Shown: positions 29,145-37,253, numbered from the stretch's first letter. The stretch is 64,000 nt of DNA from Pseudomonas sp. MIACH (GCF_001269925.1 NZ_LHVO01000015.1:62001-126000), one strand, 5' to 3'. The notes: a model not told the origin generated them from the sequence alone. Program-made: numbers and translations.

Positions 29145-31523
29145 ATGAAATTCAGTGAACAATGGCTGCGCGGCTGGGTAAGCCCGCAGGTAGATCGCGA
29201 CGCGCTGGTTGCGCGTCTGTCGATGGCCGGTCTTGAGGTCGATAGCGTTACGCCGGCCGCCGGTGTTTTCAGTGGCGTAGTCGTGGGTGAGGTGCTGAGC
29301 ACCGAGCAACACCCCGATGCCGACAAATTGCGTGTGTGCCAGGTCAGCAATGGCACGGAAACCTTCCAGGTCGTGTGCGGAGCGCCTAACGTGCGCCCCG
29401 GCCTGAAGATCCCGTTCGCCATGATCGGCGCCGAACTGCCGGGCGACTTCAAGATCAAGAAAGCCAAGCTGCGCGGTGTCGAGTCCAACGGCATGCTGTG
29501 CTCCCAGGCGGAGTTGCAAGTAGGCGAGGGCAATGATGGCCTGATGGAGCTGCCGGCCGATGCACCTGTGGGCCAGGACATTCGTGTCTACCTGGAGCTG
29601 GAAGACGCCAGTATCGAGGTCGACCTGACCCCGAACCGTGGCGACTGCCTGTCCCTGGCCGGCCTGGCACGTGAAGTGGGCGCGTTGTACAACGCGCCAG
29701 TCACTCGTCCAGTGGTTGCCGCAGTGGCTGCGGTGCACGATGAAGTGCGTCCGATCGAAGTACTGGCACCAAACGCCTGCCCACGTTACCTGGGGCGCGT
29801 GATCCGCAACGTTGACCTGTCCAAGCCAACCCCGCTGTGGATGGTTGAGCGTCTGCGCCGCGCCGACGTGCGTAGCATCGACGCTGCCGTCGACATCACC
29901 AACTACGTGATGCTTGAGCTGGGCCAGCCGCTGCACGCTTTCGATCTCGCCGAAATCAATGGCGGCATCCGTGTGCGCATGGCCGAAGAAGGCGAGAAGC
30001 TTGTATTGCTCGACGGCCAGGAAGTCAGCTTGCGCGCCGACACCCTGGTGATCGCTGACCATTCTCGCGCCCTGGCGATTGCTGGTGTGATGGGTGGCGA
30101 GCACAGCGGTGTGTCGGAGACCACTCGTGACATATTCATTGAAAGTGCGTTCTTCGACCAGATTGCCATCGCTGGCAAGGCCCGCTCCTACGGCCTGCAC
30201 ACTGATGCTTCGCACCGCTACGAGCGCGGCGTGGACTGGAAGCTCGCCCGTGAGGCCATGGAGCGCGCCACTGGCCTGCTGCTGGAAATCACCGGTGGCG
30301 AAGCTGGCCCGATCACCGAGACTGTCAGCGAACAGCATCTGCCGTCCGTTGCGCCGATCACCCTGCGCGCCAAAAGCGTCGAGCAAATGCTCGGCCTCGT
30401 CATAGCGCCGGCTGAAATCGAGCAACTGTTGTCGGCCCTCGGCCTGACCATTTCTGTGAGTGGGGAAGGGCAGTGGCACGTTGAAGTGCCAAGCCATCGC
30501 TTCGATATCAGTCTGGAAGTCGATCTGATCGAAGAGTTGGCTCGCCTGTACGGTTACAACCGCCTGCCGGTTCGTTACCCGCAAGCACGTCTGGCGCCGC
30601 AACCCAAGGCTGAAGCGCGTGCGCACTTGCCTGAGCTGCGTCGTCTGCTGGTTGCCCGTGGTTATCAGGAAGCGGTGACCTACAGCTTCATCGATCCGAA
30701 GCAATTCGAACTGTTCAATCCGGGCGTCGAACCGCTGCTGCTGGCCAACCCGATCTCTAACGACATGGCCGCCATGCGTTCGTCGCTGTGGCCAGGTCTG
30801 GTGAAAGCCCTTTCCCATAACCTGAATCGCCAGCAAGACCGCGTGCGCATGTTTGAAAGCGGCCTGCGGTTTGTCGGTCAGCTCGACGGCCTGAAGCAAG
30901 AGCCAATGCTGGCCGGGGTTGTTTGCGGTAGCCGCTTGCCAGAAGGCTGGGCGCAAGGTCGCGACGCCGTAGACTTCTTCGACGTTAAAGCTGACGTGGA
31001 AGCGGTCTTGGGCTTTGCCGGTGCACTGGACGACTTCACATTCGTGCCAGGCAGCCACCCGGCGTTACACCCAGGCCAGACTGCGCGCATCGAGCGCGAA
31101 GGTCGCCTGGTGGGCTTCGTCGGAGCCATTCACCCAGAGCTGTCGAAAACCCTTGGGCTCGACCGCCCGGTCTTCGTCTTCGAACTGGTCCTGGCCGAAG
31201 TGGCCTCGGGCAAGATGCCTAAATTCAGCGAGTTGTCGCGCTTCCCTGAAGTGCGTCGCGACCTGGCCCTGATCGCTGATCGTGAAGTCGCCGCCACTGC
31301 CGTTTTGGATGTAATCCGTGAAAATGCAGGGGAATGGCTGACAGACCTCAGGCTATTTGACGTCTATCAGGGTAAAGGCATTGATCCGCATAGAAAAAGC
31401 CTTGCAGTTGGCTTGACCTGGCAGCATCCATCGCGCACTCTTAATGACGATGAGGTGAATACCACGACACAAAATATCCTCACCTCGCTCGAACAAAGGT
31501 TGAACGCCACGTTAAGGAAGTGA
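29145..31523 (+). CDS. pheT: Phenylalanyl-tRNA synthetase beta subunit
   Basis: Subunit of 792 residues that edits Tyr-tRNA(Phe) and binds tRNA. An N-terminal EMAP-like domain (VVGEVLSTEQHPDADKLRVCQV) is followed by B3/B4 editing domains (SIDAAVDITNYVMLELGQPLHAFD), B5, and a C-terminal ferredoxin-like anticodon domain (FPEVRRDLALIAD). Four-base gap to ihfA. Confidence 0.97.
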   Translation: MKFSEQWLRGWVSPQVDRDALVARLSMAGLEVDSVTPAAGVFSGVVVGEVLSTEQHPDADKLRVCQVSNGTETFQVVCGAPNVRPGLKIPFAMIGAELPGDFKIKKAKLRGVESNGMLCSQAELQVGEGNDGLMELPADAPVGQDIRVYLELEDASIEVDLTPNRGDCLSLAGLAREVGALYNAPVTRPVVAAVAAVHDEVRPIEVLAPNACPRYLGRVIRNVDLSKPTPLWMVERLRRADVRSIDAAVDITNYVMLELGQPLHAFDLAEINGGIRVRMAEEGEKLVLLDGQEVSLRADTLVIADHSRALAIAGVMGGEHSGVSETTRDIFIESAFFDQIAIAGKARSYGLHTDASHRYERGVDWKLAREAMERATGLLLEITGGEAGPITETVSEQHLPSVAPITLRAKSVEQMLGLVIAPAEIEQLLSALGLTISVSGEGQWHVEVPSHRFDISLEVDLIEELARLYGYNRLPVRYPQARLAPQPKAEARAHLPELRRLLVARGYQEAVTYSFIDPKQFELFNPGVEPLLLANPISNDMAAMRSSLWPGLVKALSHNLNRQQDRVRMFESGLRFVGQLDGLKQEPMLAGVVCGSRLPEGWAQGRDAVDFFDVKADVEAVLGFAGALDDFTFVPGSHPALHPGQTARIEREGRLVGFVGAIHPELSKTLGLDRPVFVFELVLAEVASGKMPKFSELSRFPEVRRDLALIADREVAATAVLDVIRENAGEWLTDLRLFDVYQGKGIDPHRKSLAVGLTWQHPSRTLNDDEVNTTTQNILTSLEQRLNATLRK

Positions 31524-31526
31524 CGT

Positions 31527-31829
31527 ATGGGGGCTTTGACGAAAGCTGAGATGGCGGAACGTCTGTACGAAGAGTTGGGTCTGAACAAGCGCGAGGCCAA
31601 GGAATTGGTCGAGCTGTTTTTTGAAGAGATCAGGCACGCTCTGGAAGACAACGAACAGGTCAAATTGTCGGGTTTCGGTAATTTTGACTTGCGGGACAAA
31701 CGCCAGCGGCCTGGCCGCAATCCAAAAACGGGAGAAGAAATCCCGATCACGGCTCGCCGTGTGGTCACCTTTCGTCCAGGGCAGAAGTTGAAGGCCCGAG
31801 TTGAGGCTTATGCTGGAACCAAGTCATAA
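31527..31829 (+). CDS. ihfA: Integration host factor alpha subunit
   Basis: HU-family DNA-bending protein, 100 residues, [29 protein letters not shown]. The beta-arm [17 protein letters not shown] and the [13 protein letters not shown] tip with the intercalating Pro are present. Its place behind pheT is conserved in gamma-proteobacteria. IHF would also serve the integrase encoded nearby. Confidence 0.97.
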   Translation: MGALTKAEMAERLYEELGLNKREAKELVELFFEEIRHALEDNEQVKLSGFGNFDLRDKRQRPGRNPKTGEEIPITARRVVTFRPGQKLKARVEAYAGTKS

Positions 31830-32166
31830 CGACGAGCTACCCGTCATCCCTGGCAAACGCTACTTCACCATTGGTGAAGTCAGCGAGCTCTGTGCGGTAA
31901 AACCGCACGTTCTGCGCTATTGGGAGCAGGAGTTTCCTCAACTCAACCCCGTCAAACGTACTGGGAACCGTCGGTATTATCAGCGCCAGGATGTGCTGAT
32001 GATCCGACAGATCCGTGCGTTGCTGTATGACCAGGGCTTTACCATCAGCGGCGCGCGCCAGCGTATGTCCGGTGATGAAGCCAAAGACGACACAACCCAA
32101 TACAAGCAACTGATCCGCCAGATGATCTCCGAACTCGAAGATGTGCTGGTAGTTTTGAAGAAGTGA
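31810..32166 (+). CDS. MerR-family regulator
   Basis: Predicted DNA-binding protein of 118 residues that overlaps the end of ihfA by 20 bases. The HTH is [30 protein letters not shown], followed by the second winged helix [23 protein letters not shown] and a short coiled coil. It lacks the metal-binding cysteines of the resistance regulators. It commonly follows ihfA; targets unknown. Confidence 0.85.
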   Translation: MLEPSHNDELPVIPGKRYFTIGEVSELCAVKPHVLRYWEQEFPQLNPVKRTGNRRYYQRQDVLMIRQIRALLYDQGFTISGARQRMSGDEAKDDTTQYKQLIRQMISELEDVLVVLKK

Positions 32167-32255
32167 TACAGGCTTTTAAAATACTTCCACATTTCAAAAG
32201 CTTGCGGTATATTCCTGATCGCTTCGTTACGAAGCGAACCAGTAACACGCCTAGT

Positions 32256-32332
32256 CGGGGCGTAGCGCAGTCCGGTAGCGCACTAGCATGGGGTGCTAGG
32301 GGTCGAGTGTTCGAATCACTCCGTCCCGACCA
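32256..32332 (+). tRNA. tRNA-Pro (anticodon GGG), prophage attachment gene
   Basis: A 77-base cloverleaf, acceptor CGGGGCG/CGTCCCG with mostly paired ends, anticodon GGG in CATGGGGTG, T arm GAGTGTTCGAATCACTC, encoded CCA. An integrase gene oriented towards it begins 70 bases further on, so its 3' half is the likely attL core. Confidence 0.95.
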
Positions 32333-32348
32333 TATTTTTCAGTGACTT

Positions 32349-32377
32349 AGCCGAACTCTAGCCAGTTCGGCTTTTTT
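32349..32377. terminator. Terminator of tRNA-Pro / integrase side
   Basis: AGCCGAACT-CTAGCC-AGTTCGGCT followed by T6. Confidence 0.85.
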
Positions 32378-32401
32378 ACGCGTAGGGACTTTTGCGGGGG
32401 A

Positions 32402-33598
32402 TCATCCCAGTTTCCTCCTCAAGATGGTCAGCGCTGGCCCGCGAGAGTCAGTAGCCGACACTTTGTTCGCAGCCTCAATCAAGTGCTGCAACTCCGGGGT
32501 AGAATAGTGGCTCGTAATGCTGCCGTTCTTATGCCCCAACAACGCTTTCCGATCTTCCTCCGTCACGCTCGCTGCACGTAGCCTTCTGCCAAAGGTGTGC
32601 TTCAAGTCGTGAATCCTGATCGACCTGAATCCGGGGTGTGCTGGCGCATGGTGGACCTTCTCCCACTTGTCTGCTGCGCGCACCCTGGCTTTCTTCCAGG
32701 CTGAATCATTCATTCGATGCATTGCCGTTGGCCCGAACTGATCTGGCTGCCCGTACGGGAACACCAACTCCTTGTGTAGGCCGCGCTGTCCATCGATGAT
32801 GGACATCGCCACGTTGTTCAAGATCACCAGGCGTTCATCGCCGTTCTTCACCCCTGCTTTTTCACTCCGCCCGCCGAATCCGGCAGGTATCAGAAACACG
32901 CTGGTGTTCAGGTCCGGCACCCGTATTTCCCAATCCCACCGCAACTTGCACACTTCCTGCTCCCGGCAACCCGTGTTCACCTTATAGAGGGCCATCCTCA
33001 ACAGGTGGTCGGGCAGCTCAGGGAACAAGAGGGCCTGCTCTTCCCAGGACATCGGGTAGGGTTTGCGGCTCGACTTCTTTTCCTCAAGCATCGATATCAT
33101 CGGCACGCTCTCCAGCCACGGCCGCTTTTCAGCATCGCGCCACTTTCGGTGGCACAGGTTCAAGATCCTGACGACTCGCTGCAGGGCGATGTTGACCGTC
33201 CTGTTCGATACGCCTGGCTTCACCTTCCCTTTGTCCGTCTTGTTCGGCCGCTGCCGTTCGCGAATGAACGTAGCCAGGCTCCCATCATCGATGTGCGTTA
33301 TCGGCAGATCGCCGATGTACGGGTCGAGCTGTTCGATGTGGGAAGCGGAAAGGCCAATCGATGCCTGGTCTTTGAACTCGATCAAGAACCGGGTGGCAGC
33401 TTCGCGCCAGGTGCGGACCTGGCGCACGCCGTAAATCTTTTCCTGCCGCAGCTTCTCAAGCCGATGAATCAAATACTGCTCGGCTTCCTCCCTCTCGCTT
33501 GCTCCAGTGCTTTCTTGAAGTCGGCTACCTCTGACGACTTTGTCGATGTGCCAAATCCCGTTCCTCTGGTAGAGGCCCGACATTGTTTTTCGCGCCAT
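32402..33598 (-). CDS. Tyrosine-type site-specific integrase
   Basis: Phage integrase of 398 residues. N-terminal arm-binding region (GLYQRNGIWHIDKVVRGSRLQESTG), SAM-like core-binding domain, then the catalytic domain with Arg in NTGCREQEVCKL, HDLKHTFGRRLR carrying His and Arg, the LLGHKNGSITSHY box and the nucleophile Tyr in SHYSTPE. AAGGAG seven bases before the ATG fixes the start. It should recombine at the adjacent tRNA-Pro. Confidence 0.95.
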   Translation of the reverse strand: MARKTMSGLYQRNGIWHIDKVVRGSRLQESTGASEREEAEQYLIHRLEKLRQEKIYGVRQVRTWREAATRFLIEFKDQASIGLSASHIEQLDPYIGDLPITHIDDGSLATFIRERQRPNKTDKGKVKPGVSNRTVNIALQRVVRILNLCHRKWRDAEKRPWLESVPMISMLEEKKSSRKPYPMSWEEQALLFPELPDHLLRMALYKVNTGCREQEVCKLRWDWEIRVPDLNTSVFLIPAGFGGRSEKAGVKNGDERLVILNNVAMSIIDGQRGLHKELVFPYGQPDQFGPTAMHRMNDSAWKKARVRAADKWEKVHHAPAHPGFRSIRIHDLKHTFGRRLRAASVTEEDRKALLGHKNGSITSHYSTPELQHLIEAANKVSATDSRGPALTILRRKLG

Positions 33599-33870
33599 TG
33601 TTTTGCTCCTTGGCGCCCACTGCGGGGCGGATTGTTGTCCTGATCGGCCTGCTTTTCAATTGCCATGCGTTCGATGTAGGCGTCTGCCCATTCGTCCAGC
33701 TCGTGGCGGTCGAAGGCAACGCCCTGTTTTCCAATGGGAAATTCGCGGACGTGGGGGCGGACGGTTTCGTCGAAAACTGCTCGACACATGCCGAGGTAAG
33801 TAGGTGCGTGTTTCGCCCGGATGAAGCGCGGCGCGGTCTCTTTGGTTGGTAACGCAGTTGACTTGGCCAT
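33469..33870 (-). CDS. Excisionase-like DNA-binding protein
   Basis: Protein of 133 residues. Residues about 12-65 (RFIRAKHAPTYLGMCRAVFDETVRPHVREFPIGKQGVAFDRHELDEW) have the winged-helix pattern of AlpA/excisionase proteins. The tail after about residue 90 lies out of frame over the first 130 bases of the integrase gene, an unusually long overlap. A directionality factor for the integrase is the most likely role, judged by place and motif. Confidence 0.65.
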   Translation of the reverse strand: MAKSTALPTKETAPRFIRAKHAPTYLGMCRAVFDETVRPHVREFPIGKQGVAFDRHELDEWADAYIERMAIEKQADQDNNPPRSGRQGAKQWREKQCRASTRGTGFGTSTKSSEVADFKKALEQARGRKPSSI

Positions 33871-33877
33871 GGAATCA

Positions 33878-34225
33878 TCACTGTTCGATGGAGGAAGTTG
33901 TTTGCACTGACTTCCTGACAGGAAAGGCTTCGCCCTCCCACTTGCCAGGTTTGCCACGTATCGCGCCATGCAGGTCGTATCGGTGGGGCTTCTTGCTGGC
34001 GAACAGCTTTTCACACGCCTTTAGCAAGGCGCTGTCATCTTCTATTGCCAACAACTCCTGGCCAGCCGTCGAGCCAACCTGAATCCAGCCGGATTTGTCG
34101 CGCCCGTAGTTTTCTGTCTTGAACAAGCGATACCTGTTCCTGTGTCCGGTCCCAGGTGAAGAGGTCTCGGTATTCATGTAGAACGCGACGCCATCAAGGC
34201 GCACCCGAAGTACTGTCTTAGCCAT
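33878..34225 (-). CDS. Hypothetical phage protein
   Basis: Unknown 115-residue protein starting MAKTVLRVRLDG. It has a beta-rich N-terminal half (YRLFKTENYGRDKSGWIQVGS) and a helical stretch (DDSALLKACEKLFASKK). It ends eight bases before the excisionase-like gene and overlaps the start of the gene upstream by eight bases, so it is part of one leftward operon. Confidence 0.55.
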   Translation of the reverse strand: MAKTVLRVRLDGVAFYMNTETSSPGTGHRNRYRLFKTENYGRDKSGWIQVGSTAGQELLAIEDDSALLKACEKLFASKKPHRYDLHGAIRGKPGKWEGEAFPVRKSVQTTSSIEQ

Positions 34226-34385
34226 GGGGCGCACCACGCTGAAAGTGGTCTGCCAGCACCCGGCGAGCATCGATGCCACAGGATGCCGACATTGCGTAGA
34301 TCTGGCCGAAGGTGGTATCCCGGCGCTGCAGGGCGTTGAACAGCTGGATCAGGCGCTCGCCCAGTTGTCCGTTGCGGCGGCTCAT
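34218..34385 (-). CDS. Small hypothetical phage protein, 55 aa
   Basis: Short gene seen by its tight overlaps: its ATG overlaps the stop of the Arc gene as ATGA, and its stop overlaps the start of the next gene. The protein (MSRRNGQLGERLIQLFNALQ, ending FQRGAPHG) is basic and helical. Function unknown. Confidence 0.55.
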   Translation of the reverse strand: MSRRNGQLGERLIQLFNALQRRDTTFGQIYAMSASCGIDARRVLADHFQRGAPHG

Positions 34386-34615
34386 AGGTCCGAACTCACA
34401 GCAGGCGGGAGAGGGGCGACGGCATTGGCCAGCGCATCCAGCAGCAAGGTTTGGCGGTTCTGTCCGTCCAGATACTGGCGTACGGCTTGGACGAACACGC
34501 TGTTCATGCTGCGGTCCGCGGCGTTCGCAGCCGCTTCAATGTCAGCGCGCAGGCCGTCAGGCAGTCGCACCACAAACTTGTCAGCGGTGCGGGAATCGTA
34601 TTGGTTGATGCTCAT
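34382..34615 (-). CDS. Arc-family ribbon-helix-helix repressor
   Basis: Protein of 77 residues. DKFVVRLPDGLRADIEAAANAADRSMNSVFVQAVRQYLD is the Arc/Mnt pattern, with the DNA-reading strand FVVRLP and two helices. CAGGAG lies before the ATG of MSINQYD. The 18-base palindrome just upstream is a likely operator. It probably controls the leftward int operon. Confidence 0.8.
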   Translation of the reverse strand: MSINQYDSRTADKFVVRLPDGLRADIEAAANAADRSMNSVFVQAVRQYLDGQNRQTLLLDALANAVAPLPPAVSSDL

Positions 34616-34632
34616 GATGATCTCCTGGCGAA

Positions 34633-34650
34633 CTCCCAAAATATTGGGAG
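34633..34650 (-). promoter_or_regulatory. Palindromic operator upstream of the Arc gene
   Basis: CTCCCAA-AATA-TTGGGAG, ending 17 bases before the ATG, fits autoregulation by a dimer-of-dimers RHH protein. Confidence 0.55.
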
Positions 34651-34663
34651 CTGAATGAATGGG

Positions 34664-34885
34664 TTAATCGCCTGATTTCGGCGTGGTGATGAGGAGGAAT
34701 AAGCAGGCACTCGCAATGAGCCAGACTGCGGTACCGAAGAAAGCCGCCGTCACGTCGAAATCCGAGGAGCTGCTGATCAGGTCGCGGGCGGCAAAAAGCA
34801 GCCAGGCGCCAGAGGCGGTGATTTAGAGCAGGATGGAGATCATCACTTTGAATAGCTGAAACGGTGTGATGGGCTTACGTGGCAT
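34664..34885 (-). pseudogene. Small two-TM membrane protein with in-frame stop
   Basis: Reading from an ATG with TGGAGAAAG-type bases upstream: MPRKPITPFQLFKVMISILL, then TAA at codon 21 (34823-34825), then in the same frame ITASGAWLLFAARDLI, a second hydrophobic helix AVWLIASACLFLLI and a normal stop. Without the TAA it would be a 73-residue two-helix membrane protein. Confidence 0.6.
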
Positions 34886-34982
34886 TCACTTTCTCCAGGG
34901 CGAGCAAGGGCCCGCCGCGTTGTTGGCTTTCGCAAAAAATTGAGGTGCTCTTGTTTCGCCATGAGGTGGCGAAGGAGTGGCT

Positions 34983-35046
34983 GTAAATTAGCAATAGCTA
35001 AATAAATTAGCAAATTATTTTTGCTGATTTCGGTTTGCTAATTTAC
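34983..35046. promoter_or_regulatory. Operator cluster with TTAGCAAA repeats
   Basis: Two direct copies, AAATTAGCAA at 34985-34994 and AAATTAGCAAA at 35004-35014, face two inverted copies, TTTGCTGATTT at 35020-35030 and TTTGCTAATTTAC at 35034-35046. The same TTAGCAAA occurs at the second repressor gene. The gene-free stretch 34886-35208 holds nothing else I can support. Confidence 0.6.
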
Positions 35047-35208
35047 ATGCCGAAATAAAACCCGCCTTGGGTGGCTCGTAGTGGCGAAGTAATGGTGCTA
35101 AATTTTGCGCACCAGTCGCGCTTGGGTAATCAGCCGCGGCGGAGGAGCGTAGGACATACGACCTCTCAGATTGACAAGACACAAAATAACAATCACAGGA
35201 AGTGAACT

Positions 35209-35340
35209 ATGAAAATTATCACCCTCGTACTCGCGACAGTTCTTGCTGTCACCTCTGTATCTGCAATCGCTCACGGCGGTCGTACCGACAAGCAGGGGTG
35301 TCACAACGATAAGAAGGCAGGTACACGGCATTGTCACTGA
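35209..35340 (+). CDS. YHYH-type small secreted protein, 43 aa
   Basis: Very short gene with CAGGAAG seven bases before the ATG. A signal peptide (MKIITLVLATVLAVTSVSAIA) is followed by AHGGRTDKQGCHNDKKAGTRHCH, a His- and Cys-rich motif of the HGGRTDxxGCHxxxxxGxxHCH type found in small exported or wall-associated proteins. The mature peptide would be about 22 residues and could bind metal. Function unknown. Confidence 0.7.
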   Translation: MKIITLVLATVLAVTSVSAIAHGGRTDKQGCHNDKKAGTRHCH

Positions 35341-35355
35341 TCTAAGCCCTGATTC

Positions 35356-35616
35356 AGCGTTGCCTTGTAGGAAGCTGGCAAGCACCTCGCGAAGCCAGCG
35401 CAATTGCGCCGCGATCTGAAAGAGGCTGCGGCCCTGCGTAAGTGGTTGGGCATCGATCTGGTGTGGGCAGTTGTGCGGCTATCTGAGGCTGCTCAGGAAG
35501 ATTAGGCCAAGGAGTTGCAGAGGATTGCAGCGAGCTACCAGGATGTCGAGGACAGGCTGGCGGGCCATGCGGATGAGGTGAATGCGGGAAGGTTCGTTCG
35601 ACTAGCGAGTACTTAG
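35356..35616 (+). pseudogene. Degraded helical phage gene
   Basis: One frame keeps clear coding character across two stops (TAG at 35368 and 35503): EAGKHLAKPAQLRRDLKEAA, then LRKWLGIDLVWAVVRLSEAA, and after the second TAG AKELQRIAASYQDVEDRLAG. The pieces are amphipathic helices. The original family is not recognised. Confidence 0.45.
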
Positions 35617-35689
35617 CATCGACAAGCAGGAAACGCTTGGACACTATATAAAGCGCACATGCACACCACATAAAACCGTTTTAAATCAG

Positions 35690-36610
35690 ATGGATATGAG
35701 AAAAATGGCTAATTTGCCCACCAGCCCTAAATCACAGATGCCTTTAGCAATTGATGCTCAGATTGAGATCGATGGTATTGGTATGGGCGTACTTTCGGAT
35801 GGTACGCCTTTTCTAACTGCGCGCGGTCTGGCCCGATTATGTGGCATTCAGCACACGTCAATCTTGGATATTGCAAACGACTGGGCATCGAATAGGCCGG
35901 CAATTACCAAAATTCACTCGTTGCTTCAAACTCATGGGCTGACCTATGAGGAGCCTTACACAACGGTTGTTGACAAAGGCACGATGTCACATGCGTACCC
36001 AGATGGCGTCTGCCTGGCGATCTTAGAATATTACGCATTTGAAGCAGGAATAAATCGTAAAGACGAAGCACTGATGAACTTCAGGCTTCTTGCTGGTAAA
36101 GCTCTTCGAGACTTCATTTACACGCAGGTCGGATACGATCCAGAGAACCACGTTCCTACTCAGTGGAAGCAGTTCCACGATAGGATGTCTTTGGTCTACA
36201 ACGCGGTGCCAGCGGGTTACTTTGGGGTGTTCAAAGAAATCGCTGATATGGTCGTCCATCTTGGGCAGAGCGGCATTCATATTGATAGCACCTTTGTTCC
36301 TGACGGTAGCGTGGGAATACATTGGGCAAAGCATTGGAAGGCCGCTGAGTTAGAAAACGTTTACAGCCCACGAATCAAATACGAACACAACTACCCAGAT
36401 TATTTCCCGCAAGCCCTGTCGAACCCTCAAGAGTCAAACTGCTATCCAGAGTCCGCCCTGGGGGAGTTTCGGAGGTGGTTCCGTGAGGTATACATAGGCG
36501 CTGGCAAGTTTGAGGCGTACCTGACAACTAAGGTCAAAGCCAAGTCTCTACCGATATCTGTAGCTCAATTAGCCATTTCTTCGTACGCAAATCAGCCGCT
36601 TCTCAAGTAA
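35690..36610 (+). CDS. Antirepressor-like protein (P22AR-C type), BstA-like candidate
   Basis: Protein of 306 residues in an AT-rich block. The N-terminal part (DGTPFLTARGLARLCGIQHTSI) looks like the DNA-binding head of KilA-N or antirepressor proteins. The C-terminal part has the run VPAGYFGVFKEIADMVVHLG, then SVGIHWAKHW and YPDYFPQALSNPQESNCYPESALGEFRRW, which I read as the P22 antirepressor C-terminal domain. Prophage abortive-infection proteins of the BstA type are of similar size with a KilA-N-like head, so a defence role is possible. Both readings need a profile search. Confidence 0.6.
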   Translation: MDMRKMANLPTSPKSQMPLAIDAQIEIDGIGMGVLSDGTPFLTARGLARLCGIQHTSILDIANDWASNRPAITKIHSLLQTHGLTYEEPYTTVVDKGTMSHAYPDGVCLAILEYYAFEAGINRKDEALMNFRLLAGKALRDFIYTQVGYDPENHVPTQWKQFHDRMSLVYNAVPAGYFGVFKEIADMVVHLGQSGIHIDSTFVPDGSVGIHWAKHWKAAELENVYSPRIKYEHNYPDYFPQALSNPQESNCYPESALGEFRRWFREVYIGAGKFEAYLTTKVKAKSLPISVAQLAISSYANQPLLK

Positions 36611-36637
36611 TAGGCTTTTTCGCTGTATAGAGCTCGG

Positions 36638-36662
36638 CCCGGCCTCGCGCCGGGTTTCTTGT
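36638..36662 (+). terminator. Terminator of the antirepressor-like gene
   Basis: CCCGGC-CTCGC-GCCGGG followed by TTTCTT. Confidence 0.7.
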
Positions 36663-36668
36663 CTCTGC

Positions 36669-36956
36669 CTACCGCTTCCCCGCCTGCTCATACACAGAGC
36701 TTCGCTCGCGTTTGCCGACTGCCAGCACCAGGATGACAATTCGCTCATCCTCAACGCGGTACACAAGTCGGTAGCCGGCGCCGCGCAATTTGATCTTGTA
36801 GCAGTCCTTCATGCCATGAAGCGCATCGCCTGGCACTCGCGGGCCGGACTGCCGCTCCTGGAGCTTTTTCAGAAACTGGAGGCGTATTGTTCCGTCGAGT
36901 TTACGCAACTCCTTCAGTGCCTTCGGATCCCACTCGACCTCGTACTCAACGCCCAT
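36669..36956 (-). CDS. RelE/ParE-superfamily toxin
   Basis: mRNA interferase-type toxin, 95 residues. YEVEWDPKALKELRKLDGTIRLQFLKKL and GMKDCYKIKLRGAGYRLVYRVEDERIVILVLAVGKRE follow the RelE pattern, with the basic residues K, R and the C-terminal hydrophobic strand in place. The start lies inside the end of the antitoxin gene (11-base overlap), so antitoxin is made first. It likely stabilises the prophage or acts in phage defence. Confidence 0.9.
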   Translation of the reverse strand: MGVEYEVEWDPKALKELRKLDGTIRLQFLKKLQERQSGPRVPGDALHGMKDCYKIKLRGAGYRLVYRVEDERIVILVLAVGKRERSSVYEQAGKR

Positions 36957-37233
36957 TGGCTATATCTGCCTCGGCCTCGCCAATGAGATCGTCGAGCGAT
37001 ACTCGAACAGGTGTTTCGTTGGCGTCGAGCCGTGCTTTGACTAGCTGAACCAGTTCCAGCTCGTCCAGGCGCTCGACCATCGCTTCGTAGACATTTGCCG
37101 GAACCATGTAGCCCATAACTCGGTTGTGGTTCAGCACAGCCACGGGCAGGCCGTTGGCGCCGCTCAAGACAGAGGACGGGTTCTTCTTGAGCTCTGAAAC
37201 GCTGACGGCCACATCAGCCAGAATATTTTGCAT
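36946..37233 (-). CDS. Phd/YefM-type antitoxin
   Basis: Antitoxin of 95 residues. The N-terminal ILADVAVSVSELKKNPSSVLSGANGLPVAVLNHNRVMGYMVPANVYEAMVERL is the Phd/YefM DNA-binding fold; the acidic C-terminus (VRVSLDDLIGEAEADI) should wrap the toxin. AGGAG eight bases before the ATG fixes the start. A 10-base palindrome overlaps that site. Confidence 0.88.
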   Translation of the reverse strand: MQNILADVAVSVSELKKNPSSVLSGANGLPVAVLNHNRVMGYMVPANVYEAMVERLDELELVQLVKARLDANETPVRVSLDDLIGEAEADIANGR

Positions 37234-37243
37234 GGATAAGACT

Positions 37244-37253
37244 CCTATATAGG
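37244..37253 (-). promoter_or_regulatory. Operator of the toxin-antitoxin pair
   Basis: CCTATATAGG palindrome overlapping the antitoxin ribosome site and leader, flanked by AGACT/AGTCT-like bases. Confidence 0.5.

Noticed and set aside
35098..35403. Minus-strand open frame of about 100 codons over the YHYH gene
   Set aside because: The plus strand has a better ribosome site, signal peptide and motif; the reverse frame has none.
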